This document shows positions 8,159 to 17,045 of a DNA stretch of 64,000 nt, in pieces; position 1 is the stretch's first letter; every line of letters starts with the position of its first letter. The notes beneath the pieces were generated by a model. It was not told the origin of the DNA, did not search any database, and worked only from the letters and a program-made list of their open reading frames with translations. Origin of the DNA: an uncultured Sulfitobacter sp. (GTDB lineage: Bacteria > Pseudomonadota > Alphaproteobacteria > Rhodobacterales > Rhodobacteraceae); contig CANMXJ010000014.1 in NCBI GenBank assembly GCA_947501805.1, positions 1 to 64,000 on the forward strand, in the 5' to 3' direction. The translations under genes were made by a program, and so were the position numbers.

Positions 8159-8653
8159 TCAGGCCAGTTTGCCCACATCGCGCAGACCGGCAATCAGGCT
8201 GGAGAAAGCCGTGCGGTCACTCAGGTTCGCTTCGGCGAGAAACGCGCCGCTTGCATCCCAAAGACGCACAGTGCTGCCTTTGTATTCCGCTTTTGCGAGA
8301 TCGGCGAAGGCACAGTTCTGCAATATTTCAGCTGCTGTACCGCGCTGTCGGCGCACAAGGCGCACTTCACGACGGATGGTGTCGATTTCCACTTCGGGTG
8401 CCCGAGGTTTCGCGCTGGCGCTGACCAGACCCAGACCCGCAATCACTGCTGTGATAGAGAGGATCAGTTTGAACAACATGACGTCGCTTTCCCAGGATGC
8501 GCCCGGGGCAAGCCAAAGGCCAATCGCAGCGATTGTCAGCGACACACCAAACAGACGTTGTGTGCCCCGGATGATCATGCGGCCACCATCAACCACGCCA
8601 ACCGGCTCAACCGCCAGTGCTTTTACGTCTACGAATCCAGCTGTTGCAGTCAT
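8159..8653 (-). CDS. Unknown two-helix membrane protein
   Basis: The start at 8653 (MTATAGFVDVKALAVEP) is chosen because the upstream part of the frame is Arg-rich and unlike a protein N-terminus, and a GAGGG site lies upstream. The product is about 164 residues. Two hydrophobic helices (about 38-53 and 59-80) are followed by a cytosolic part rich in short strands ending in SSLIAGLRDVGKLA. The general shape resembles membrane-anchored proteins with a PH-like domain. I do not recognise a family and assign no function. It is transcribed away from the MliC gene and towards yceI. Confidence 0.65.
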   Translation of the reverse strand: MTATAGFVDVKALAVEPVGVVDGGRMIIRGTQRLFGVSLTIAAIGLWLAPGASWESDVMLFKLILSITAVIAGLGLVSASAKPRAPEVEIDTIRREVRLVRRQRGTAAEILQNCAFADLAKAEYKGSTVRLWDASGAFLAEANLSDRTAFSSLIAGLRDVGKLA

Positions 8654-9018
8654 TTTCTTTATCCCTCGGTCATCGTGTTTTTGTTGGTCTGTGTTTTTAT
8701 TTGTTAACCAACTATTGATCCTCAAAAGCGACCAAAACGGGGCAGACCTTGGGCGCGGGTCGGACCATGTCAGGGCTTTACCGTGCCCATATGAATTGTG
8801 GAGGCAGTCGCATTCGCGCCACCACTCTGGCGGCAAACGAAGGAACTGGCCAAAGCGGCCGTTCACACGGATCGCGGGCAATGGTCCGGTTGGTGTCCGC
8901 CTTGACGATCCTCGGCAACGGGGCGAAGGTCTGACTGCCATGACAATTGTTCTAAAAGGCCTTCGCACTCAAGAATCGCAATTGTCGGATCCAAAGCGTT
9001 TCAATTTCAGGAGAACAC
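8654..9018. other. Intergenic region, divergent promoters
   Basis: No convincing gene is seen in these 365 bases. The short frames here lack ribosome sites and have biased composition. The region should hold the divergent promoters of the membrane protein (minus) and the MliC gene (plus). Its left end (about 8670-8720) is AT-rich. Confidence 0.5.
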
Positions 9019-9384
9019 ATGATGCGTACCCCAATTCTGGCGCTTGCGATGGTTGTCGGCGCAGGCGCAGCTGCCGCAGAGGTCACTCTGTCTATCGCTT
9101 TGGGGATTGCACCCGCGGACAGCATCGGTTCAGAATTCTACGTTTGTGACGACGGAGACCAATTTGCCGTGCGATATGTTAACTCGGGCGCAAACGTGCT
9201 TGCGATTGTTCCGGTCGATGGCGAGACCCGAATTTTTGTAAACGTTGTTTCGGCGTCAGGCGCAAAATACGTTTCCGGCTCGCACGTGTGGTGGACAAAG
9301 GGCGATACAGCGATTCTGGAAAACGAGATGGACGCAGGAAGCACGCAGAACTGCCAGTCTCAAGAAGCCCCGCTACCGGATTAA
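9019..9384 (+). CDS. MliC-type C-type lysozyme inhibitor
   Basis: This 121-residue secreted protein has a Sec signal peptide of about 19 residues (RTPILALAMVVGAGAAAAE). The mature part shows the MliC core: FYVCDDGDQFAVRYVN, a strand VLAIVPVDG, then SGAKYVSGSHVWWTKGD with the aromatic patch typical of the family, and a second Cys near the C-terminus for the disulfide. MliC/PliC proteins block host or environmental C-type lysozymes in the periplasm. No lipobox is present, so this copy is soluble. AGGAG lies five bases before the first of two adjacent ATGs. Confidence 0.8.
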   Translation: MMRTPILALAMVVGAGAAAAEVTLSIALGIAPADSIGSEFYVCDDGDQFAVRYVNSGANVLAIVPVDGETRIFVNVVSASGAKYVSGSHVWWTKGDTAILENEMDAGSTQNCQSQEAPLPD

Positions 9385-9825
9385 CTAAGGGGCGATGCGC
9401 ACTCTTTCCAAACGTCGGGCCGCGCGGCTCGATGCGGATCACGCGGAACCTTGTCTATCAGACTGCCGTTGACCTACGACGATCTTTAACCCTGTCCAGA
9501 TAAAGATAATCTCGCCCTTTGAGCTGGTCCCGTCCCTGCCCAAAGTTGAGCGCATTGATACACGACGCAACTTCCTGACAACCCTCAGACAGTCTTGCGC
9601 TCAACACCAAAGACGAACCACGCTCCAAGGACCTCAATCCCCGGCGCCCCTTGGGCCGGAAAATCACACTTTACTTCTCCGGCGCGCACAGCCCTTGCCC
9701 TGCGCGTCATACCGTGTATATGAGCCATTCCTTTGCAAAGTAATGAACCGCGCAGTCTCTCGTGGTGGGGCCGCAAAGGAAAACGCCCTGCCTATGAAAT
9801 GCGCCTTGATATAAATGGAGATACC
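9385..9825. promoter_or_regulatory. Long leader/promoter region of the rpsF operon
   Basis: No gene is supported in these 441 bases. A sigma70-like pair TTGCCC (9695-9700) and TATATG (9717-9722), 16 bases apart, is a plausible promoter about 100 bases before rpsF. A perfect 10-bp palindrome CTTTGCAAAG sits at 9731-9740. The remaining leader could fold for S6/S18 autoregulation as in other bacteria, but I cannot identify the binding motif with confidence. Confidence 0.35.
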
Positions 9826-10179
9826 ATGCCGTTATATGAGCATGTTATGATTGCGCGTCAGGATCTGTCCAACACGCAAGCCGAAGGCCTTATCGAACAT
9901 TTTGGCACCGTCCTCGCCGACAATGGCGGCAAGCTCGTGGATAGCGAGTATTGGGGCATCAAAACGATGGCTTACAAAATCAATAAGAACCGCAAGGGCC
10001 ACTATGCCTTCCTGCGCTCTGATGCACCGGCCACAGCCGTGCAGGAGATGGAACGCCTGATGCGCCTGCACGACGATGTGATGCGCGTTCTGACCATCAA
10101 GATGGACGAGCACAAAGAGCTGCCTTCCGTTCAGATGCAAAAGCGTGACGAGCGCCCAGAGCGCCGTGAGCGTCGCTGA
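9826..10179 (+). CDS. rpsF: 30S ribosomal protein S6
   Basis: S6 binds S18 and helps assemble the platform of the small ribosomal subunit. The start at 9826 (MPLYEHVMIARQDLS) has GGAG upstream and matches the family; the longer open frame upstream is not S6-like. The 117-residue protein contains GIKTMAYKINKNRKGHY and the MRVLTIK strand, and ends in a basic tail rich in Arg and Glu, common in alphaproteobacteria. It is the first gene of rpsF-rpsR-rplI. Confidence 0.97.
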   Translation: MPLYEHVMIARQDLSNTQAEGLIEHFGTVLADNGGKLVDSEYWGIKTMAYKINKNRKGHYAFLRSDAPATAVQEMERLMRLHDDVMRVLTIKMDEHKELPSVQMQKRDERPERRERR

Positions 10180-10207
10180 TTTTAGCTTGAGAGAAAGGAC
10201 CTAAACC

Positions 10208-10435
10208 ATGGCCGCAAAACCATTTTTCCGCCGTCGCAAAGTCTGCCCCTTCTCGGGCGACAACGCACCTGCGATTGACTACAAAGACACACGTTTGCTG
10301 CAGCGCTACATCTCAGAGCGTGGCAAAATCGTACCTTCCCGTATCACAGCCGTATCGGCGAAAAAGCAGCGTGAACTGGCCCGTGCCATCAAACGCGCAC
10401 GCTTCCTCGCCCTGCTGCCCTACGCCGTTAAGTAA
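10208..10435 (+). CDS. rpsR: 30S ribosomal protein S18
   Basis: This 75-residue basic protein shows the S18 pattern: [14 protein letters not shown] near the N-terminus, [37 protein letters not shown], and [10 protein letters not shown] at the end. S18 partners S6 on the 30S platform. It lies 28 bases after rpsF and 12 bases before rplI, each with its own AAGGA-type ribosome site. The lone Cys16 is a remnant of the zinc site seen in some S18 forms. Confidence 0.98.
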   Translation: MAAKPFFRRRKVCPFSGDNAPAIDYKDTRLLQRYISERGKIVPSRITAVSAKKQRELARAIKRARFLALLPYAVK

Positions 10436-10447
10436 GGAGAAAAGCAC

Positions 10448-11080
10448 ATGCATGTAATCCTTCTGGAACGCGTCGCGAAACTTGGCCAAATGGGCGAAGT
10501 TGTTGACGTAAAGCCCGGCTATGCGCGCAACTATCTGTTGCCACAAGGCAAGGCACTCTCCGCCTCAAAGGCCAACGTCGCTGCATTCGAGGGCCGCAAA
10601 GCCCAGCTTGAAGCGCAGAACCTCGAGACCAAGGCCGAAGCCGAGAAGATGGCTGATACCCTGAACGGTCAGCAGTTCATCGTGATTCGCTCTGCGTCTG
10701 ACGCGGGCGCGCTTTATGGGTCTGTTTCCACCCGCGATGCGGCTGATGCTGCAACCGAGGCTGGCTTCACCGTTGATCGCAAGCAGGTCGTTCTGGCCGC
10801 ACCGATCAAGGAGCTGGGCCTGCACGACGTCACCGTCGTTCTGCACCCGGAAGTCGAAGCGACAATCCAGCTGAACGTCGCACGTTCCGTTGAAGAATCC
10901 GAGCTTCAGGCGTCCGGCAAGTCGATTCAGGAGTTGGCTGCGGAAGAAGAAGCCGCAGCAGACTTCGAGATTGCCGAGTTATTCGACGATATCGGCGCTG
11001 CCGCGTCTGACGACGACGATCTGGCTGAGGCCGTAGAAGACGTGATCGCAGATGATGAGGAAGAGACAGCCGCCAACTAA
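10448..11080 (+). CDS. rplI: 50S ribosomal protein L9
   Basis: L9 binds 23S rRNA with its N-terminal domain and reaches out from the large subunit; it limits frameshifting. The N-terminal signature [30 protein letters not shown] is split over the first 37 residues. A long connecting helix (about 40-75) and the C-terminal domain (about 80-150) follow. The 210-residue length exceeds the usual 150 because of an acidic Glu/Asp/Ala tail, which is common in Rhodobacteraceae. It is the last gene of the operon, with a strong terminator behind it. Confidence 0.97.
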   Translation: MHVILLERVAKLGQMGEVVDVKPGYARNYLLPQGKALSASKANVAAFEGRKAQLEAQNLETKAEAEKMADTLNGQQFIVIRSASDAGALYGSVSTRDAADAATEAGFTVDRKQVVLAAPIKELGLHDVTVVLHPEVEATIQLNVARSVEESELQASGKSIQELAAEEEAAADFEIAELFDDIGAAASDDDDLAEAVEDVIADDEEETAAN

Positions 11081-11107
11081 GCTGTTCTCCTCTTTCGAAA
11101 TTGTTAA

Positions 11108-11140
11108 AGCGCCGCATTATCCATGCGGCGCTTTTTCTTT
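11108..11140 (+). terminator. Intrinsic terminator of rpsF-rpsR-rplI
   Basis: AGCGCCGCAT and ATGCGGCGCT form a perfect 10-bp stem around TATCC, followed directly by TTTTCTTTT. It stands 28 bases after the rplI stop. Confidence 0.92.
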
Positions 11141-11362
11141 TGAGGGAAAAACCGTCAATCGTTCTTTTTTCTCAGCGGTCGCCAACCCGGACAGTCATAC
11201 ACCGCCATTTGATGTGCGCCATCGCGGTCTTTCAAGCGATTCAACTGCAGGATGGTAGCGCAAATACCCTTACTAGCGTATATTTGCATGGCTGGAGGCT
11301 TACCAAATTTTCCTTAAGTCAACGACCAGTTTACAGGTTTTTTTGAGAAGGGGGATTTCGTG

Positions 11363-12007
11363 ATGGTTAGTAATCTTAAAGAGTTAGTCGCTTCGGGAAT
11401 TTTGGCGCTCTGTCTAACGGCACCCGTAAGTGCCGCCACAGTTACATACAACAATTCGGAAACCTCTCCGAATATGCAGCTCGAGATTGACGACTCCGCA
11501 TCGGGCAGTTTCCGATTCAGCCTGTCTACGCTCGTTGGCACTGCAGATTTTTTGGGCCTCGGATTTAACTTTGCCGGGTCGTCCATTACGCAAAGCGATA
11601 TCACCCTAGTGAGCGCGACTCGAGCCGATAACTCTGCTATTTCCCCCACTCTCGCGTTGTTTGGAAATAATACCGGCAGTCAAAGCTCGTGCGGTGGCGG
11701 ATGCAATTTCAACGGATCTGGCAGCGCGTCGTTGTTTGACTACATTATTCGTATTGGTGACAATGGCGGTAATGCCAATAATTTCGTAAAGACGGTTGTA
11801 TTCGATATTGCGGCAGCAGGATCGCTCGCGATGAACCCGTTTTCGCAATTTGCAGTGCGTGCTCAGTCAACATCTAATCAATCTGGCAGCATTAAGACGG
11901 ATCTATCAACTCCAGTTTCGCCGATCCCGCTACCCGCTGGTCTTCCGTTGTTACTGGCTGGGGTATGTGCAATTGGCATTCTACGCCGCCGAAAATCCTG
12001 TTCGTGA
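11363..12007 (+). CDS. Secreted protein with VPLPA-CTERM sorting signal
   Basis: The ATG at 11363 follows an AAGGGGG ribosome site. The 214-residue product has a Sec signal peptide of about 25 residues, a beta-rich Ser/Asn/Gly body (SGSFRFSLSTLVGTADFLGLG and similar), and a C-terminal sorting segment: PIPLPAGLPLLLAG, a hydrophobic helix, then RRRKSC. That tripartite tail defines the VPLPA-CTERM class in Rhodobacteraceae, which is processed by an exosortase-like system at the cell surface. A Cys pair in CGGGC lies at about 111-115. The role of the body is unknown; adhesion or matrix functions are typical guesses. A terminator on each side makes it a single-gene unit. Confidence 0.85.
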   Translation: MVSNLKELVASGILALCLTAPVSAATVTYNNSETSPNMQLEIDDSASGSFRFSLSTLVGTADFLGLGFNFAGSSITQSDITLVSATRADNSAISPTLALFGNNTGSQSSCGGGCNFNGSGSASLFDYIIRIGDNGGNANNFVKTVVFDIAAAGSLAMNPFSQFAVRAQSTSNQSGSIKTDLSTPVSPIPLPAGLPLLLAGVCAIGILRRRKSCS

Positions 12008-12033
12008 CACAAAATATCTCGTTGATCTGAACT

Positions 12034-12060
12034 AGAGCGCCCATGTGGCGCTCTTTTCTT
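12034..12060 (+). terminator. Terminator after the VPLPA-CTERM gene
   Basis: AGAGCGCC and GGCGCTCT form an 8-bp stem around CATGT, followed by TTTCTT. It starts 27 bases after the stop. Confidence 0.88.
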
Positions 12061-12252
12061 GGTTCTGTTTATTATTGAACTTCTTTAGCCGCACTCGCAG
12101 CAACACGTGCCAAGACCTGGAAAAGCCATTCGTTCGTTGATAAGCGCACAGACCTTAGCACTCCGCAAAGTACTCTCACAGAAGCTACATATCCCAAGTT
12201 TAACAAACGCTTCTCGCCGACGTCTGAACCTTGAGAATATCTGGTCCACAAC

Positions 12253-12441
12253 TCACTTCTTAGGCTCTTTACCATCCCGTGCGGCTTTTTCGTCTTTGCT
12301 TAGGACGTTGTTCCACTGATTGTTGCTCAACCCCAACTCCGGCTTCATCGGTTTGGTTTTGCCTTTGCTGACTTTGCCCCCTTTGTTCAGGAACTCCTGA
12401 ATAAGCGCATCATCGGTGGTTTCTTTTTTCACTTGTTTCAT
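12253..12441 (-). CDS. Small basic protein of unknown function
   Basis: This 62-residue Lys-rich protein begins MKQVKKETTDDALIQEFLNKGG and contains NNQWNNVLSKDEKAARDGK. Coding is supported by its balanced amino-acid use, a clear ATG and the lack of any competing gene; the ribosome site is a weak AGGT. Small proteins of this kind (short helix, Lys-rich loops, ending in PKK) occur in many alphaproteobacteria without known function. About 245 bases to the left hold only the previous gene's terminator. Confidence 0.65.
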   Translation of the reverse strand: MKQVKKETTDDALIQEFLNKGGKVSKGKTKPMKPELGLSNNQWNNVLSKDEKAARDGKEPKK

Positions 12442-12564
12442 AAGATCAACCTACCTTCATAAACGGAGCTGTACAACAACATCACCAACGCGCGAAACCA
12501 TGCCATACGCGAAAGCCTGCCGTTCCGCCGCTCTCCCCTTGTTGCGGCAACGTTAACGGATTTA

Positions 12565-13071
12565 ATGGCTCTCGGAAACAACATCCGGACCGGATTCATG
12601 CGCACAAGACCATACGGTTATCTTCTTATCATCACTGCACTATGTCTTGCAGCCTGTTCCAGCAGCCCACCAAGGCCATCGGTTGCACCCACCATACCAC
12701 TTCACGCCAATGAAACGCCTGAATTGCGGTCCAAGATCAACCGATGGGCTGACCATTACGATCTGCCGCGCACACTCGTTCACCGTTTGGCAATCCGCGA
12801 AAGCACCCACAACCCCAAAGCCCGCAATGGCCCCTACTACGGCCTTCTGCAAATCCTGCCTGCAACAGCCCGAACCATGGGGTTCAAAGGGAACCCGGCG
12901 GACTTACTGGATGCGGACACAAACTTGAAATATGCGCTGAAATATCTGCGCGGTGCATGGCTGCTGTCGGATGGGGATCATGCCACTGCCATTAAATGGT
13001 ACGCGCGCGGCTATTACTACGAAGCAAAACGACGTGGCATGCTGGTTGAGACAGGTCTGCGCGACGGTTAA
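12565..13071 (+). CDS. Lytic transglycosylase SLT-domain lipoprotein
   Basis: The N-terminus has a lipoprotein signal with lipobox LAAC (Cys31 from the first ATG), so the mature enzyme is probably anchored to a membrane facing the periplasm. The rest is one short SLT (goose-lysozyme-like) domain: the catalytic Glu79 in RLAIRESTHNP, then GPYYGLLQILPATARTMGF and the NLKYALKYLRG helix. It would cut the glycan strand of peptidoglycan to the 1,6-anhydro product. Two starts are possible (12565 and 12598); both leave an intact signal. At about 168 residues it is a minimal member of the family. It converges on tig. Confidence 0.9.
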   Translation: MALGNNIRTGFMRTRPYGYLLIITALCLAACSSSPPRPSVAPTIPLHANETPELRSKINRWADHYDLPRTLVHRLAIRESTHNPKARNGPYYGLLQILPATARTMGFKGNPADLLDADTNLKYALKYLRGAWLLSDGDHATAIKWYARGYYYEAKRRGMLVETGLRDG

Positions 13072-13083
13072 GGGTTAACGAAA

Positions 13084-13110
13084 AAGGCCCCGCAAGATCA
13101 GCGGGGCCTT
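13084..13110. terminator. Bidirectional terminator between the transglycosylase gene and tig
   Basis: AAGGCCCCGC and GCGGGGCCTT form a 10-bp stem with a 7-base loop. On the minus strand TTTTT follows, so it works mainly for tig. On the plus strand the tract is poor. Confidence 0.85.
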
Positions 13111-13133
13111 CAATTTGTGCAAAGTTCGATGAT

Positions 13134-14468
13134 TTACTCAGCGTCTTCCAGTGCTTCAACAGCTTTCTGAAGATCTTCTTTTGAGACTTCTTTCTCACTC
13201 ACTTTCGCGCCTTCGGCGATGTGATCGATCACTTTGTCTTCAAACAAAGGCGCGCGCAACTGCTGCTGCATCTGCTGGTTTTGCTGAACGAACTCAAAGA
13301 ACTGGCGCTCCTGACCCGGGTACTGACGTGCCTGGTTCATGATCGCCTGGGTCATCTCTGCGTCTGTCACCTCAACTTCAGCCTTCTGACCGATCTCAGC
13401 CAACAGCAGGCCCAAACGTACGCGGCGTGTCGCCAGTTTAGTGTGCTCTTCTGTGGTCTCGATCTCGGGGTGATCGTGGCCCTCAACTTCGGGGTTGTCT
13501 TCGTGCCACAGCTGGTGCGCGATCTGGCCCGCTTCCGCTTCGAGCAAGGACGGTGGCAAATCGAAATCAACCATTTTGTCCAACTCGTCCAGCAAGCCAC
13601 GCTTCATAACAGCGCGGGATGCGCCCATATATTCGGCTTCCAGACGCTCTGCAATCTGGGTTTTCAATCCCGCAAGGTCTTCGGCACCGAACTTGGTTGC
13701 CAGCTCGTCGTTGATCTCGGCTGCAACAGGCTCTTTCACGTCTTTGATTGTGCAATCAAAAGTCGCTTCCTTGCCTGCCAGATGCTCTGCCTGATACTCT
13801 TCAGGGAACGTCACGGTAACAGCTTTTTCGTCGCCCGCTTTTACGCCAACCAGCTGCTCTTCAAAACCGAGAATGAAATTGCCGGAGCCAAGGACCAATG
13901 GGAAATCTTCGGCAGATCCACCTTCAAAAGCTTCGCCGTCCACTTTGCCGACAAAGTCCATGACAACCTGATCGCCGTCTTTCGCCTTGGAGCCCTTCTT
14001 GCGGGCTTTGAAGTCCTGCGCGGTTTCGGCCAAGTTCGCCAGTGCTTCTTCAATCGCCGCATCGTCGGCTTTGACCACCAGCTTTTCCAGCTTGATCTTG
14101 GACATGTCCAGTTCAGGGATTTCCGGCAGCGCTTCGTAGGTCATCGCGACCTCGACGTCATCGCCTTCTTTCCAGTCTTCGTTGGTCATTTTGACTTCGG
14201 GCTGCATCGCCGGGCGATCGCCGGATTTTTCAAAGTGCTCCGCCATGGCACCATCGATGCTTTCCTGCATCGCTTCGCCCATGACCCGCTGGCCAAACTG
14301 TTTTTTCAGCAGCGCCATAGGCACCTTGCCTTTGCGAAAGCCCTTCATTTCAACTTCTGGCTGCGCCTCGGTCAGCTTTTCATTGACCTTCACCTCCAAT
14401 TCAGCCGCCGTTACGGTGATATTGTAGCCGCGTTTCAGACCTTCGTTCAGCGTCTCATTGACCTGCAT
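13134..14468 (-). CDS. tig: Trigger factor (ribosome-associated chaperone and prolyl isomerase)
   Basis: The start at 14468 ([17 protein letters not shown]) has GGAG upstream; the longer open frame before it is not trigger-factor-like. The 444-residue protein has the N-terminal ribosome-binding domain with the [14 protein letters not shown] signature (about 43-56), an FKBP-type prolyl isomerase domain in the middle (about 155-240, from [15 protein letters not shown]) and the helical C-terminal chaperone arms. It meets nascent chains at the ribosome exit. It is a single-gene unit with a strong terminator. Confidence 0.97.
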   Translation of the reverse strand: MQVNETLNEGLKRGYNITVTAAELEVKVNEKLTEAQPEVEMKGFRKGKVPMALLKKQFGQRVMGEAMQESIDGAMAEHFEKSGDRPAMQPEVKMTNEDWKEGDDVEVAMTYEALPEIPELDMSKIKLEKLVVKADDAAIEEALANLAETAQDFKARKKGSKAKDGDQVVMDFVGKVDGEAFEGGSAEDFPLVLGSGNFILGFEEQLVGVKAGDEKAVTVTFPEEYQAEHLAGKEATFDCTIKDVKEPVAAEINDELATKFGAEDLAGLKTQIAERLEAEYMGASRAVMKRGLLDELDKMVDFDLPPSLLEAEAGQIAHQLWHEDNPEVEGHDHPEIETTEEHTKLATRRVRLGLLLAEIGQKAEVEVTDAEMTQAIMNQARQYPGQERQFFEFVQQNQQMQQQLRAPLFEDKVIDHIAEGAKVSEKEVSKEDLQKAVEALEDAE

Positions 14469-14625
14469 GTTTGCTCCATAAGAATAAGCCACGCGGGCCT
14501 CCGCGCGGGGGAAAATTTGCATCCTTCTATGTGGCTGGGTGCGAAGGTGCAAGAGGGGTTTACGCAGGCTGAATACACCTGTCGCTGCTTGCGGGGGGCA
14601 AGCCGGAAATCAGTTTGCGGACGGA

Positions 14626-14910
14626 CTACATGCCCAGGGCTTCCTTGTACATTTCCAGCACTGCTTCTTCTTCGGCAATGTCGTCCTTGTCACGCTTGCG
14701 CAGCGCAATCACCTTGCGCAGCACCTTGGTGTCATAGCCGCGCGCCTTGGCTTCGGCCATCACCTCTTTTTGCTGCTCTGCGAGGTCTTTCTTTTCGGCA
14801 TCCAGACGCTCGACCCGCTCGACAAAAGCGCGCAATTCATTTGCGGTGACGCGATAGGTGGCATCGCCCACGGTGTCGACAACTTCGGGATTCGTGGCTT
14901 GATCGCTCAT
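14626..14910 (-). CDS. gapR: GapR/DUF2312 family DNA-binding protein
   Basis: This 94-residue helical protein matches DUF2312: VTANELRAFVERVERLDAEKK at about 21-41, then EQQKEVMAEAKARGYDTKVL and the KVIALRKRDKDDIAEEEAVL helix. In Caulobacter this family (GapR) encircles overtwisted, AT-rich DNA ahead of replication and transcription and is needed for normal cell cycle progression. It lies upstream of tig on the same strand, separated by about 157 bases, including a short GC hairpin at 14587-14603 that lacks a T-tract. Confidence 0.92.
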   Translation of the reverse strand: MSDQATNPEVVDTVGDATYRVTANELRAFVERVERLDAEKKDLAEQQKEVMAEAKARGYDTKVLRKVIALRKRDKDDIAEEEAVLEMYKEALGM

Positions 14911-15025
14911 CTGACAGGTCCTGCTATTAGAAGTGATTTGGAGTTTCGAACCTGACTACCCGTGCAGCCGCGCCCCTGCAAGGTACCCTTGCCCATTGTT
15001 GTGATTTGGGCTAGCTGCGCGGCCT

Positions 15026-15265
15026 ATGGAAAACGAAACATCATCTGCACTCGAGATCGTCATCTGGTCCGGCGCGGCCGTGTCCTTGTTGGGATTGGCC
15101 GGTTTGATCTGGTGCATCCTGCGCGTCAGCAAAGCCAAACGGGCCGGGCTTGAAGATGAGGAGATGCGTAAAGTGCTGCAATCTGCCCTGCCCCTCAATC
15201 TTGGCGCGTTGTTTCTTTCTGCTATCGGCCTGATGATGGTCATTGTTGGCATTATTCTCAGCTGA
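15026..15265 (+). CDS. Small two-helix inner-membrane protein
   Basis: This 79-residue protein has two hydrophobic helices (about 11-33 and 54-78) joined by a charged loop (SKAKRAGLEDEEMRKVLQ). The pattern is that of a hairpin membrane protein with a cytosolic loop. I do not recognise a named family. It diverges from gapR with about 115 bases between them. Coding is supported by the clear hydrophobic/charged segmentation. Confidence 0.68.
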   Translation: MENETSSALEIVIWSGAAVSLLGLAGLIWCILRVSKAKRAGLEDEEMRKVLQSALPLNLGALFLSAIGLMMVIVGIILS

Positions 15266-15368
15266 AAATGCCGCTGCCACGTGTTTGTCCTGACTGAACA
15301 CTAGAACATGCGGTCTGGTCGCGCTCATGCCCCTAGACAGGCAATAGGTGCTTGGATACATCTGCGGC

Positions 15369-15791
15369 ATGGATATTCGTCAAATCACACCCCGCTTTTT
15401 CGTCAGCCCGCAAATTGATCCCGAGGACATGGCCGAGCTGAGTGCCGCAGGTATTACCCGCATTCTATGCAACCGCCCGGACAGCGAAGTGCCGCCCAGC
15501 CATAGTGCGGCGGCCATTCGTGCCGCGGCCGAGGCGGCGGGCCTTAAGTTTGGCGCAAAGCCGCTGACCCATCAAACCATGGTACCCGAGGTGATTGCAG
15601 AGAACAGTGCACTGGGTCCGGATTCCGGTGATATTGTGCTGGCGTATTGCGCGTCCGGCACCCGCTCGACAATTGCCTGGGCTCTGGGACAGGCTGGCAA
15701 AATGGATCCCAACGAGATCATCGAGGCGGCGCGCGCGGCCGGCTATGATATCAGCAACATGCGTGATGTGTTGGCAAAACCCTTTACCTGA
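15369..15791 (+). CDS. TIGR01244-type phosphatase-like/sulfur transferase domain protein
   Basis: The product from the ATG at 15369 is 140 residues and starts MDIRQITPRFFVSPQI, as in the DUF442/TIGR01244 family. A cysteine loop YCASGTRS places Cys94 and Arg99 in a CX4R arrangement like dual-specificity phosphatases. The same domain is often fused to a Blh-type metallo-hydrolase handling sulfide; here it stands alone. Either a phosphatase or a persulfide-handling role is possible. It ends five bases from the stop of the convergent FliM-like gene. Confidence 0.85.
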   Translation: MDIRQITPRFFVSPQIDPEDMAELSAAGITRILCNRPDSEVPPSHSAAAIRAAAEAAGLKFGAKPLTHQTMVPEVIAENSALGPDSGDIVLAYCASGTRSTIAWALGQAGKMDPNEIIEAARAAGYDISNMRDVLAKPFT

Positions 15792-15796
15792 ATATG

Positions 15797-16954
15797 TCAG
15801 CCGACGTTTAGTGCCGGCAGCATCAACCCCTCGTCGAATTCCGGCAAGTCGGACATGTCCGGCAGTTCCGGGAGTTCGACAACCGGATCGCGATCCGGGT
15901 TCATTGAGGCATCGGGCTGCTGCAGCTTTGCTTCGAACCCGTGTACCTCGGGTTGACGTGCAGGGGCTGCTTGCGGTTTGGAAATATCCGGCAGGTCCAA
16001 ACTTTCGCGGTCTTCGCCTCTTCGGCGAAGTGGCAACGCCGCTGACACCCTGTCCACTTGCACTGCCCGAACACCATCAAGTTGTCCGAGGATTCCGCGC
16101 CCGATGGGGGCTCCGGTCAGTGTTTGTATCCGTACCTGATCAAAACTGGCGTTGCCCAACTCCAGAGTGCTGCCAACCTCAAGTTCACTCAGGCTGCGCA
16201 GCGTCATCTTGCGTTGCGTCAAAGCAATGCGCAGGTCAGCGTGCAAGTTCAACACTGTCTCTGACAAATCGGGCTTGCAATGCGACGGCGGTGTGCCGTC
16301 TTCCGGCGCATCCTGCCCGGTTTCCAAACCATCACCGTCGTCGGGTTGTTCCACAGCGGGCATGCATAGCGTCATCTGTCCCTGGCGCACACCGCCCGCG
16401 ATATCCAGACTAAGGTGGATCAATTCATAGTGCTCCGCCTCAAGTGCCATGCACAGCAGACGCAAGTTCTCCACCCAGGCCCCAAAGGCAAAGCCGGTAA
16501 TCAGCTGTCGCTCTTTCGGATCTTCGGGCACCGGTGCCGCACGCTCCAGCAGCGCATTGACAAAAGGGGCGGAAATCGCTGCATCCGTCTGTGTCATGTC
16601 GCGCGCCGACATGTCCGGTTGTGGCAGCACTTTGCCCATGGTCTGTTGCTGGATCAGCGCGCCCACCAAGGAAGCATCAAGCACCACAGCCGCGCGTGTA
16701 CGCATTGGCCCGTCCAGCAGCATAAGCAAGCCGGAGGCGGCAAGATGGTCCGCCAGTTTTTCACCTGCACAGGTTTCCGACCGCACACCGATAACAGCCA
16801 TCGACATTTCGAACATATCATCAGCCACTTTTGCAAGTGTGAGGCGCAGCGCCTTGGCCAGAGACATTGCACGCGCCTGATGCGTTGCGCGGCCCGCCTG
16901 CACCTTACGGTGGAGCGGCGAACCTTCGGTGGCTGACCCTTCTGGCGCTGCCAT
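15797..16954 (-). CDS. FliM/FliN C-terminal (SpoA) domain protein
   Basis: This 385-residue protein has a SpoA/FliMN_C domain at about 230-300: LRIALTQRKMTLRSLSELEVG, ALELGN-like and GAPIGRGILGQLDG are its landmarks. The N-terminal 200 residues show weak FliM-like organisation, and an acidic Pro/Asp-rich tail follows the domain. FliM/FliN domains form the flagellar C-ring, which binds CheY-P and switches rotation. No other flagellar gene is visible nearby, so this is either a displaced motor component or a paralogue with another role. It lies between unrelated genes and ends five bases from the previous stop. Confidence 0.8.
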   Translation of the reverse strand: MAAPEGSATEGSPLHRKVQAGRATHQARAMSLAKALRLTLAKVADDMFEMSMAVIGVRSETCAGEKLADHLAASGLLMLLDGPMRTRAAVVLDASLVGALIQQQTMGKVLPQPDMSARDMTQTDAAISAPFVNALLERAAPVPEDPKERQLITGFAFGAWVENLRLLCMALEAEHYELIHLSLDIAGGVRQGQMTLCMPAVEQPDDGDGLETGQDAPEDGTPPSHCKPDLSETVLNLHADLRIALTQRKMTLRSLSELEVGSTLELGNASFDQVRIQTLTGAPIGRGILGQLDGVRAVQVDRVSAALPLRRRGEDRESLDLPDISKPQAAPARQPEVHGFEAKLQQPDASMNPDRDPVVELPELPDMSDLPEFDEGLMLPALNVG

Positions 16955-17045
16955 GTGCTACATCGTTCCTATCGTTGCCTGCCGCGTGCGCGGTATCAGG
17001 GAAAGACATAGCCCAGAAAGTGTTACCAGAGGATTTAGATAGGCT

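Noticed and set aside
9458..9776. Two short minus-strand frames upstream of rpsF
   Set aside because: No ribosome sites, Arg-rich random composition, and they overlap the putative rpsF promoter.
14587..14603. GCTTGC-GCAAGC hairpin between gapR and tig
   Set aside because: Only a 6-bp stem and no T-tract; not convincing as a terminator.
13221..14849. A 542-codon open frame on the plus strand
   Set aside because: It is antisense to tig and gapR. It is Phe/Leu/His/Arg-rich, as mirror frames of GC-rich coding sequence are, has no ribosome site, and the opposite strand carries fully convincing genes.
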